Translations under genes and position numbers: made by a program
NCBI GenBank assembly: GCA_036675025.1
Contig: JAKFFN010000064.1
Coordinates: 1 to 15,876, forward strand
Length of the DNA: 15,876 nucleotides
Origin: JAKFFN01 sp036675025
GTDB taxonomy: Bacteria > Sumerlaeota > Sumerlaeia > Sumerlaeales > Sumerlaeaceae
Direction: 5' to 3'
Notes under the pieces: generated by a model
What the model saw: only the letters and a program-made list of their open reading frames with translations
What the model was told of the DNA's origin: nothing
Database searches by the model: none
In this document: one piece after another, positions 1-6,312 of the stretch
How the letters are laid out: each line of letters begins with the position of its first letter
How positions within the stretch are numbered: the first letter of the stretch is position 1

Positions 1-993
1 GCGGCCGTCGGCTGCGCGGTCTTTTACTCTCTCGGCCAGGGCAATCATTTTGTCTTCGGGCATGGCTTCAAATCCGCCGGCGATCTGGAGGTTTTGATAG
101 AGCACTTCCAGGGAGTTCATGCCACTGACGGTGGTTGTGACGGGCAGGCTCATGGCATAACCCAGGGCTTCCTGCGCGGTAACAGCGCCTTCTTTTACCA
201 TGTCGGCGGCTCCGCCAAGACTTTTCATTCCAATGGCGGCGATGCCACGTTCGTTGAGCATGGGAAGAATCTCTTTTTCAAAGCTGAGGAACGACGCATC
301 AAAGGGGTTGAGTGGCATCTGGACAGCATCGAACGGGAAGTCATGCGACAGCATCTCTTTGTGCAGTTCCGGGCTTTTGTGTCCGGTGAAGCCGATGTAG
401 CGGACTTTCCCCTGTTCTTTGGCCTTGAGCAGGGCCTCGACGACGCCGCCTTCAGAAAAGTGATTTTTGGGGTCGTTGTGATAGGCGACTTCGTGAATCT
501 GCCAGAGATCAATCACGTCTGTCTGCAGGCGGCGAAGAGAGTCTTCCAGTTGCTTCATGGCGACATCGGCGCCGCGGCCGTGGGTGCAGACTTTTGTCAT
601 GAGAAAAGCTTTGTCGCGGCGGCCATCGGCCTTGAGGGCTTTACCCATAACTTCTTCGCTTTTGCCGTTGTGATAATCCCAGCAGTTATCCATGAAGTTG
701 ATCCCGTGATCCATAGCCTCATGGATGATGCGAATGCCTACGGCTTCTTCCGGAATACCAATGTGAAACCCGCCAACTCCAATAATGGAGACCTGGTCGT
801 CATGTTTGCCGAATTTGCGCTTGGGAATGGGCGCGAGGTCTTTTGGCGGAGTGGCCGAGGTGGCGGTGCCGGTACTTTGCTGCGCGTGAAGGCGGGTGGC
901 TGCGCCAGAGGCGACAATGCCTGCGCCTATGATGCCTGCACGTTTTACAAAATCACGACGGTTCATTTCGTTGCGGTTAGACTCGGGGCTCAT
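1..993 (-). CDS. Tat-exported aldo/keto reductase, C-terminus cut by window edge
   Basis: NAD(P)H-dependent oxidoreductase of the aldo/keto reductase superfamily; the natural substrate is not predictable. 331 residues are visible and the frame is still open at position 1, so only the C-terminal end is missing. The N-terminus carries a twin-arginine signal (NRRDFVKRAG, residues 11-20) followed by a hydrophobic stretch to about residue 32 and an Ala-Gln site near 37-39, implying folded export to the periplasm. The catalytic tetrad is present with family-like spacing: Asp102 and Tyr107 (in FMDNCWDY), Lys134 (MTKVC) and His167 (DLWQIHEV). The start at 993 is preferred because GGAG lies 7 bases upstream; Met10 would remove the residues before the Tat motif and has no ribosome binding site. 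It is divergent from the TPR gene. Exported, Tat-type aldo/keto reductases are common in Acidobacteria- and Planctomycetes-like genomes. Family assignment is firm, function is not. Confidence 0.93.
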   Translation of the reverse strand, partial: MSPESNRNEMNRRDFVKRAGIIGAGIVASGAATRLHAQQSTGTATSATPPKDLAPIPKRKFGKHDDQVSIIGVGGFHIGIPEEAVGIRIIHEAMDHGINFMDNCWDYHNGKSEEVMGKALKADGRRDKAFLMTKVCTHGRGADVAMKQLEDSLRRLQTDVIDLWQIHEVAYHNDPKNHFSEGGVVEALLKAKEQGKVRYIGFTGHKSPELHKEMLSHDFPFDAVQMPLNPFDASFLSFEKEILPMLNERGIAAIGMKSLGGAADMVKEGAVTAQEALGYAMSLPVTTTVSGMNSLEVLYQNLQIAGGFEAMPEDKMIALAERVKDRAADGR

Positions 994-1176
994 GACATTT
1001 CTCCAGTTGGTTTGCCAGCTTCGTATTTCGGAGCAAGGGGTGTACCGATAATAGAAGTCGCGGCGGGGTGGGGCGAGAGATCAGCGGTTTTTTGTGCGGC
1101 CCTGCGCCAATATCCTCGTTGACAACCCCCCTGCACCATCGCCAAACCGTTCACCGATGAACTGGCGGGCAGAATA
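994..1176. other. Divergent intergenic region
   Basis: This 183-base spacer separates the minus-strand reductase from the plus-strand TPR gene and should hold both promoters. A TTGACA lies at 1119-1124 on the plus strand, but the hexamer 17 bases later (CCAAAC) is not a -10 box. On the minus strand TATTAT (plus positions 1048-1053) resembles a -10 box but has no good -35 partner. I therefore call no promoter. No hairpin or operator is evident. Confidence 0.4.
1001..1004 (-). promoter_or_regulatory. Ribosome binding site of the aldo/keto reductase
   Basis: On the minus strand the bases GGAG sit 7 bases before the ATG at 993. This Shine-Dalgarno match decides the start that keeps the nine residues in front of the twin-arginine motif. 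Confidence 0.7.
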
Positions 1177-2607
1177 ATGAGATTGATGAATCGAGAGCGA
1201 TTGAAATACCAGGCGATTGGCGCGGTGAGTATTGCCGTATTTGTAACGGGACTATTAGGGACCCAGGTTGCCGTTACAGCCCAGACGACGCCTCCGCCCG
1301 CCGCTGCAGCAAAACCTGATCGTCGTTCATCGCTGCCTAAAGAAGCGCTGGAAAAGGCGCGACAGGCTGAAAAGCTGCTGGCAGCAAATCAGCCGGACCA
1401 GGCGATCGCGATTCTGCAGGAACTTGATAAGCAGCACCCCGGCAACCCCGCCATCAACCTGCGCCTGGCGGAGGTGCATGACACGCTTAGCCGCTATGGC
1501 TACGCCCTGGTGTATTACCGCCGCTATGTACTGCTGGCCGGGCAAGACGCGCGCGAGATGGCAGCTGCGCGCGTGCAGACGCTGGAGCTGATGGCGGGGA
1601 TAGATGACGATGCCGCGGCCGCCGCGAAGGCGCTGGGCGTAAACACAGTGCCAGTGGCCACGCCTGCGCCAAGGGTGGAGCGGATGATTGCGGCGGAAGC
1701 CAAGGACGGAACGCTGGTGCCGCTGACCAGCGAGGAAGACCTGAAGAACATCCGCAGCCTGACCGCAAAAGCCGCGGCTGCCAGCCCGGCAGTAACTCCC
1801 ACGCATACGCCAATTATTATCCCGGAAACGCTTTCGGCCACGCCTGCTCCGGTGAAATCGACGCCGGGAGCACCTGCCGCTGCCGCTGCGGCACGAAACG
1901 GTGAGGCTATGACTGTTTCAACAGTGGGCAGCGCGCCGCAGGCTGGCGAGGGGGAAACGGCGGCGACTTCACCTGGAGCGGCGGCTCCTAGGGCGCCAGG
2001 CACATCACGAGTTTCGGTTTACTCTGGAGCCACGCCAGCGCCGGCCGACAAGGATGCGCTGCTGGCGAAGGCGTTTGTGAAAGCTGACTCTCCGGCGACC
2101 ATCAGCATTGAAGACACGAAGCCAGAACCGGAAAAGAAAAACGAGCCTGCTACCAGGGCAACTCCGCTAGCGCAGCGGAAAGATTCTGACAAAAGCAACA
2201 AAACACAGGCTTCGGGAGACTCTTCCATTGTCCCTTCTCTGGGCGACGCCGTGGCATATACGAAAGCGACACCGGTGAGCGATTCTGCGCGGGGAGCTTC
2301 ATTCTTCCACGTATCGAAATCCAACAGCAGCCATGCGCAGGTGGTTATCCTGAATGACCTGCCGCAGGGTGTGGTGACGATCTCCATAATACCGCCCGAT
2401 GACCGGGAAGTGCTCTCGGCCATCCTGGTGCCGGGCGAATCAAAGACGCTTTACGTGCCGCAGGGGCGCTACCAGGTGACGGCAAACGCGTCTACTACGG
2501 ATTACTCCCCCATCACGCTGATGAACACGCAGTTTCAGTACACGTTCCAGGCGGGCCGCCAATACACGAGGCGGGTAACGCCGGATTCTGTGCAGCGGGT
2601 GAATTGA
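1177..2607 (+). CDS. Secreted TPR protein with Ala/Pro/Thr-rich linker and C-terminal beta domain
   Basis: Function unknown; probably an envelope scaffold or adaptor. Residues 12-35 form a hydrophobic signal sequence or anchor (IGAVSIAVFVTGLLGTQ) with a possible cleavage site at VTAQ. Residues 55-128 look like two to three TPR-type helical repeats (AEKLLAANQPDQAIAILQEL, then LRLAEVHDTLSRYGYALVYY). Residues 150-370 are a low-complexity Ala, Pro, Thr and Ser linker, with a charged patch at 315-340. Residues 373-470 are rich in predicted beta strands and alternate hydrophobics (VVILNDLPQGVVTISIIPP), suggesting a compact beta-sandwich that might bind a partner. The start at 1177 is favoured over ATG 1186 because GGCGGG lies 7 bases upstream. 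It lies 79 bases before, and on the same strand as, the ABC transporter genes, so it may act with them. I do not recognise the C-terminal domain. Confidence 0.85.
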   Translation: MRLMNRERLKYQAIGAVSIAVFVTGLLGTQVAVTAQTTPPPAAAAKPDRRSSLPKEALEKARQAEKLLAANQPDQAIAILQELDKQHPGNPAINLRLAEVHDTLSRYGYALVYYRRYVLLAGQDAREMAAARVQTLELMAGIDDDAAAAAKALGVNTVPVATPAPRVERMIAAEAKDGTLVPLTSEEDLKNIRSLTAKAAAASPAVTPTHTPIIIPETLSATPAPVKSTPGAPAAAAAARNGEAMTVSTVGSAPQAGEGETAATSPGAAAPRAPGTSRVSVYSGATPAPADKDALLAKAFVKADSPATISIEDTKPEPEKKNEPATRATPLAQRKDSDKSNKTQASGDSSIVPSLGDAVAYTKATPVSDSARGASFFHVSKSNSSHAQVVILNDLPQGVVTISIIPPDDREVLSAILVPGESKTLYVPQGRYQVTANASTTDYSPITLMNTQFQYTFQAGRQYTRRVTPDSVQRVN

Positions 2608-2608
2608 T

Positions 2609-2673
2609 CGCGGCGGGTAGTCCGGCCAGGCATCGCCTGAATCTGATGCGCAGGCCTAAATTTTCCCGCCGCG
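2609..2673. repeat. Nested inverted repeat between the TPR gene and the ABC operon
   Basis: Three nested arms are visible. The outer 9-base arms CGCGGCGGG (2609-2617) and CCCGCCGCG (2665-2673) are perfect complements. Inside them GGCC (2624-2627) can pair with GGCC (2653-2656), and GCATC (2630-2634) with GATGC (2645-2649), leaving a 10-base loop. The left arm begins two bases after the TPR stop codon and the right arm ends 13 bases before the ATPase ATG. No T-run follows the right arm, so it is not a standard intrinsic terminator. It could be a transcript-processing or stabilising stem, an attenuator, or a fold limiting ribosome access to the ATPase start. The complementarity is seen directly; any role is inferred. 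Confidence 0.6.
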
Positions 2674-2686
2674 CATGCGTTAACTA

Positions 2687-3634
2687 ATGCTCATGTTGAT
2701 AGACCTCGACAACCTTGACGTCGGCTATGGCAGCAAGGCCGTGCTTAGCGGCGTAACGCTGAGGTTTGAGAAGGGTGTCGCAGGGCTGCTGGGGCCGAAC
2801 GGCGCGGGCAAGAGTACTCTCCTGAAAACACTGATGGGGTTTCTGCGGCCGCTGGGCGGAAACGCGCGGGTGTTTGATCTGCCGGTGCCGGAACGGGCGA
2901 TGGAAGTGCGAAGCCGGATCGGCTATATGCCGGAGACAGAGTCTTTTATACCGGGGATGAGCACCGTGCAGTTCGTAGCGTACATGGCGCAGCTGTCGGG
3001 CCTTCCCAATGATGCTGCCATGGAGCGGGCGCACGAGGTGCTGCAGTATGTGGGCCTGGGCGAGGCGCGGTATCGAAACCTGGAGACCTACAGCCTGGGC
3101 ATGAAACAGCGGGCGAAGCTGGCGCAGGCCATCGTGCATGATCCGGCGCTGCTGCTGCTGGATGAGCCGACCAACGGCATGGATCCGGAGGGCCGCCGCG
3201 AAATGCTGGAGCTGGTGGAAGACCTGGCGCAGAACAAGGGCATGTCGATCATCCTTTGCAGCCACCTGCTGCATGACGTGGAGAACGTGGCGGACCAGGT
3301 GATCGTGCTGGGCAATGGGCGCGTTGTGAGTAAGCAGGTGCGTGATCATGCGCAGGCGGCAACAGATGAGGATGTCATCTACCTGGTCCGTGTGCGGAAC
3401 AACAGGGACGAGTTTTTGCAGGAACTGACGGGGCGCGGGATTGAGGCAAAGCCGGCGCCGGATGTGGCTGATGGTGTACTCGTAGCGATACCGCCGGGTG
3501 AACCGGGAACGCGGGTGCTGTTTGCAGCGGCGAGTCAGGCTGGCACGCTGGTGCGAAGGCTGGAGCAGCGGCGAGAGCGGCTGGAGGATATCTTTGTGAA
3601 AGCGGTGGGAGAGCTCGGCAATGCCCATTTATGA
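2687..3634 (+). CDS. ABC-2 type transporter ATP-binding protein (first cassette)
   Basis: Cytoplasmic ATPase that powers an ABC-2 type exporter or membrane remodelling complex; the substrate is unknown. In 315 residues it shows Walker A GPNGAGKST (36-44), signature YSLGMKQRAKLA (135-146), Walker B LLLLDE with the catalytic Glu160, D-loop residues NGMDP, and an H-loop histidine in CSHLLHD (His193). The Q-loop position carries Glu (IGYMPETES, Glu83) instead of the usual Gln, as also occurs in other DrrA/CcmA-like ATPases. The last 90 or so residues form the accessory C-terminal region typical of ABC-2 ATPases. The chosen ATG has no clear ribosome binding site; the ATG at 2693 is an alternative. 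The stop overlaps the next gene by 14 bases, so translation is coupled to the permease, which is surely its partner. Confidence 0.95.
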   Translation: MLMLIDLDNLDVGYGSKAVLSGVTLRFEKGVAGLLGPNGAGKSTLLKTLMGFLRPLGGNARVFDLPVPERAMEVRSRIGYMPETESFIPGMSTVQFVAYMAQLSGLPNDAAMERAHEVLQYVGLGEARYRNLETYSLGMKQRAKLAQAIVHDPALLLLDEPTNGMDPEGRREMLELVEDLAQNKGMSIILCSHLLHDVENVADQVIVLGNGRVVSKQVRDHAQAATDEDVIYLVRVRNNRDEFLQELTGRGIEAKPAPDVADGVLVAIPPGEPGTRVLFAAASQAGTLVRRLEQRRERLEDIFVKAVGELGNAHL

Positions 3635-4544
3635 CCAAACCTTCCGTCGCTACACGGGCACGCGTCATCTCCAGGCGTTGTGGTGGCCGGTTACGTGGTA
3701 CACGTTTAAGCCGATATTGAAGCGCAAGCTTGTCTGGATACTCATGGTGGGCTTCTTATTGTACCTGGGAGCAATCAGCGTGGGTTTCTTCGCTACAGCG
3801 AAACTGGGCGAATTCATAAAAGGCGACCAGTCTGAAGAAGCGATGCGTGCTATCCGGCGCGAAGGCGTGCGGATGTTTGGCGCGGATATTTCACTGGGCA
3901 CGGTGCTGTACAGCGTAATGCAGCCGCTGAAAATGCTGCTGTGGCTTCTTGTGCTGGTGGCGGGAGCGGGCGCGATCAGTAGTGATCGCCGCCATAATGC
4001 GCTGCCGCTATACTTCAGCCGCCCGCTGAAGCCGTGGCACTACACAGTAGGAAAAATTTTGGGCGTAGCAATCCTGCCACTGGGAGCGATGCTGTTTACC
4101 CAGTGGTTTGTGGGTCTGCAGTATATCGCGTGGTACTTCCCGTTCTCGGCATTTTTTACCGAATTGCCGACCTTTGTGATGGCGGCGATTTACGTGGTGG
4201 TCCTGTGCGGATTTATCGCAACGGTGATGGCATCTTTTTCTTCGATGGCACGGTCGGCGCGAGTGGCTGGCGTGGCGTTTCTGATATTCTTTGTATTGCT
4301 TGAGCGGCTGGTGCCGCTGCTGGCGCGTAGCACAGATATGTGGGAGATGCTTTCGCTGTCGCCGCTGCATTCTTTGGATGTGATTGGCCAGGCGCTGCTA
4401 CAGCCGAATCTGAACGAGATATCCAGTTCCGTCTTTACCGGCGGACTCTCATTGCCCTACAGCATCATGTCGGTAGCAGGTTATACCGCGTTGTTTCTTT
4501 ATGTGCTGCGCAAGAACCTGCGGGTGGTGGAGGTGGTGAAGTGA
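3621..4544 (+). CDS. ABC-2 type transporter permease (first cassette)
   Basis: Integral inner-membrane subunit partnering the preceding ATPase. It has 307 residues: a cytoplasmic N-terminus rich in aromatic and basic residues (about 1-35), then around six hydrophobic segments near 36-58, 100-120, 143-170, 183-205, 211-235 and 274-296. The cytoplasmic stretch ISSDRRHNALPLYFSRPLKP (119-138), after the second segment, is the conserved ABC-2 permease loop that couples to the ATPase. The start overlaps the ATPase end by 14 bases and is preceded by GGAGAG (3608-3613) with a 7-base gap, supporting this ATG. Its stop overlaps the GTG start of the second ATPase. Substrate unknown. Confidence 0.92.
   Translation: MPIYDQTFRRYTGTRHLQALWWPVTWYTFKPILKRKLVWILMVGFLLYLGAISVGFFATAKLGEFIKGDQSEEAMRAIRREGVRMFGADISLGTVLYSVMQPLKMLLWLLVLVAGAGAISSDRRHNALPLYFSRPLKPWHYTVGKILGVAILPLGAMLFTQWFVGLQYIAWYFPFSAFFTELPTFVMAAIYVVVLCGFIATVMASFSSMARSARVAGVAFLIFFVLLERLVPLLARSTDMWEMLSLSPLHSLDVIGQALLQPNLNEISSSVFTGGLSLPYSIMSVAGYTALFLYVLRKNLRVVEVVK
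4529..4533 (+). promoter_or_regulatory. Ribosome binding site fixing the GTG start of the second ATPase
   Basis: GGAGG lies 7 bases before GTG 4541, inside the end of the first permease gene. It supports the GTG start, which shares bases with the permease stop (GTGA), over an in-frame ATG at 4340 that would force a 205-base overlap and add residues unlike any ABC ATPase. Confidence 0.75.
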
Positions 4545-5518
4545 CGGAGATTCAGTCGCCGCCGCCAACAAACGGAGCGCCGGTGGCGCAGCTGCAGGAT
4601 GCGAGTAAATGGTATGGGGATGTTATCGGGCTGAACCAGGTTTCTCTTACGATCCAACCGGGGATTACGGGCCTGTTGGGGCCGAACGGCGCGGGAAAGA
4701 GCACTTTTCTGAAGCTGCTGACGGGACAGCTAAAGGCCAGCCGCGGACAGGTGCGGGTGTATAACCTGGATCCCTGGAGCAACCCGGAAGTTTACCGGCT
4801 GATGAGCTATTGCCCGGACAGCGAGCAGCTTTATGAAGAGATGACTGGCCGGGAGTTTGTGGTTATGATGGCGCGGCTTTCGGGCTTTTCGGCGGCGGAG
4901 GCGGCGCGCCGGGCAGACATGCAGCTTGAGCGCGTGAGCATGGCGCAGCACTCGACGCGGCTGGCGCGCGGTTACTCTAAAGGCATGCGGCAGCGCACCC
5001 GCCTGGCGGCTGCGTTGCTCCACGATCCTAAGCTGATCGTACTGGATGAACCGCTGAATGGCCTGGACCCTATGGGGCGTTTGGAAATGCTGGAAATTTT
5101 TCGTCAGCTGGCGGCCGAAGGGCGGTCGGTAATTGTGTCGAGCCACATTCTGCACGAGATCCAGAACCTTACCCGGCGCATGGTGATGCTGCACCGGGGG
5201 CGTGTGCTGGCCGAAGGCGATATTGAAGAGGTGCGCGCGCTGATAGACCGCCAGCCGCTGACGCTTAAGATTTCTTCGTCGAGGCCGCGCGTGGCTGCGG
5301 GCTACCTGGTGGGACTGGAGTCGGTTACGTCGGTGGAATTTACTCCGCCGGCGGTGCCTGCAGATGACCACAGCATAACGGTGCGTTCCACTGCCCCTGA
5401 CTCAGTGTTCGAGGCGCTGCAGGCTGCAGTTGTCGAGGAGAAGATTGACGTGACATCCATTGAGGCTCTCGACGAAAATCTCGACGCCATATTCCACTAC
5501 CTGACGGCGCAATCATGA
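4541..5518 (+). CDS. ABC-2 type transporter ATP-binding protein (second cassette), GTG start
   Basis: Second ATPase of the cluster, 325 residues from the GTG. Walker A GPNGAGKST (47-55), signature YSKGMRQRTRLA (145-156), Walker B LIVLDE (165-170) and H-loop His202 (SSHILHE) are intact, so it should hydrolyse ATP. The residue after the first core strands (SYCPDSEQ, Asp93) sits where the Q-loop Gln is normally found. About 95 C-terminal residues after the H-loop form an accessory domain. The GTG start overlaps the upstream stop, and the end overlaps the next gene at ATGA (5515-5518), so both junctions are translationally coupled. It differs clearly from the first ATPase (signature SKGMRQ versus SLGMKQ), so this is not a recent duplication. 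It pairs with the permease that follows. Confidence 0.94.
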   Translation: MTEIQSPPPTNGAPVAQLQDASKWYGDVIGLNQVSLTIQPGITGLLGPNGAGKSTFLKLLTGQLKASRGQVRVYNLDPWSNPEVYRLMSYCPDSEQLYEEMTGREFVVMMARLSGFSAAEAARRADMQLERVSMAQHSTRLARGYSKGMRQRTRLAAALLHDPKLIVLDEPLNGLDPMGRLEMLEIFRQLAAEGRSVIVSSHILHEIQNLTRRMVMLHRGRVLAEGDIEEVRALIDRQPLTLKISSSRPRVAAGYLVGLESVTSVEFTPPAVPADDHSITVRSTAPDSVFEALQAAVVEEKIDVTSIEALDENLDAIFHYLTAQS

Positions 5519-6300
5519 ACATGCTGAGCGTGGCGTGGAAGCTGAGTTTTTACCAGGTGTGGAACCGTAAGCGGCGGTGGAGCACAGTGGCGATGTTCCT
5601 GCTGCCGGTGCTGCTTGTGCTGGGCATCGCAATGTTTGCGCGGCATCCGGATACGACGGAGTTTTACAAAGGCTTTGTTACGAACGCGCTGGGGTTTTTC
5701 CTGATTCCCTTCGTTGCGGTGTTCTGGGGCACAGCCGTGCTGACGGATGAGATTGAGGGCAAAACGCTGGTGTACCTGTGGACGCGACCGCGCCACCGGG
5801 GTACGCTGCTGCTACTAAAGCTGATGTTTATGTGGGTGTGGCTGGCGCTGCTTGTGTTTTCTGGCGTAGCTGCCGGATATCTTTTTGCGTACTCTACTAA
5901 TAACGCCGGCGGACTGCTGGAAAACCTGCCGGTGCTGCTGTGGGACTGGCGCGCGCTGACGCTGGCTGCCATCGCCTATTCGTCAATTGGCTTCCTGTTT
6001 TCTGTGCTGTTTCGCAAGCCGCTTACGTATGCCATACTTCTGGTGTATGCGTGGGAAGTGATTCCAAATGTGGGCCCGGGATTCCTGAAGCGCATCTCTA
6101 TTCGTCAACAGATGCTGGCCCTGGTGACGCACAAGGAAGAGCCGGGCAGGATTGCAAAAACGCTGATGAGCGATGTGGTGATTACGGAGATGCAGGCGAT
6201 AGCGACGCTGCTGGTGGTAGCTGCGGTTTGTTGTGTGGCTACGGTTTTTATCGCACCGCAGCGCGAGTTTCTGTCGGACGATCCCGCTCGAAACCAGTAG
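5515..6300 (+). CDS. ABC-2 type transporter permease (second cassette)
   Basis: Integral inner-membrane subunit, 261 residues, partner of the preceding ATPase. Hydrophobic segments lie near residues 23-42, 56-76, 100-124, 147-165, 168-186 and 225-246, giving about six transmembrane helices. The cytoplasmic loop LTDEIEGKTLVYLWTRPRHR (76-95) matches the conserved post-TM2 loop of ABC-2 permeases (compare SSDRRHNALPLYFSRPL in the first permease). The start overlaps the ATPase stop (ATGA), and no separate ribosome binding site is visible, so re-initiation after the ATPase is likely. It is the last gene of the operon and ends 12 bases before the stop of the convergent repeat protein. Substrate unknown. 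Confidence 0.92.
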   Translation: MNMLSVAWKLSFYQVWNRKRRWSTVAMFLLPVLLVLGIAMFARHPDTTEFYKGFVTNALGFFLIPFVAVFWGTAVLTDEIEGKTLVYLWTRPRHRGTLLLLKLMFMWVWLALLVFSGVAAGYLFAYSTNNAGGLLENLPVLLWDWRALTLAAIAYSSIGFLFSVLFRKPLTYAILLVYAWEVIPNVGPGFLKRISIRQQMLALVTHKEEPGRIAKTLMSDVVITEMQAIATLLVVAAVCCVATVFIAPQREFLSDDPARNQ

Positions 6301-6312
6301 GCTGCGCTCTTA

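Noticed and set aside
94..1122. 342-residue plus-strand ORF opposite the reductase
   Set aside because: The complementary strand encodes the reductase with tetrad and Tat signal; this protein has no recognisable domain and is rich in Phe, His and Gly, as antisense shadows often are.
1119..1147. Plus-strand promoter with TTGACA for the TPR gene
   Set aside because: The hexamer 17 bases downstream (CCAAAC) is not a -10 box.
2684..3628. 314-residue minus-strand ORF spanning the first ATPase
   Set aside because: It is the antisense image of the Walker-motif ATPase, rich in His, Arg and Gln, with no domain of its own.
4340..4540. ATG at 4340 as the start of the second ATPase
   Set aside because: It would overlap the permease by 205 bases and add 67 non-family residues; the GTG at 4541 has a good ribosome binding site and a GTGA overlap.
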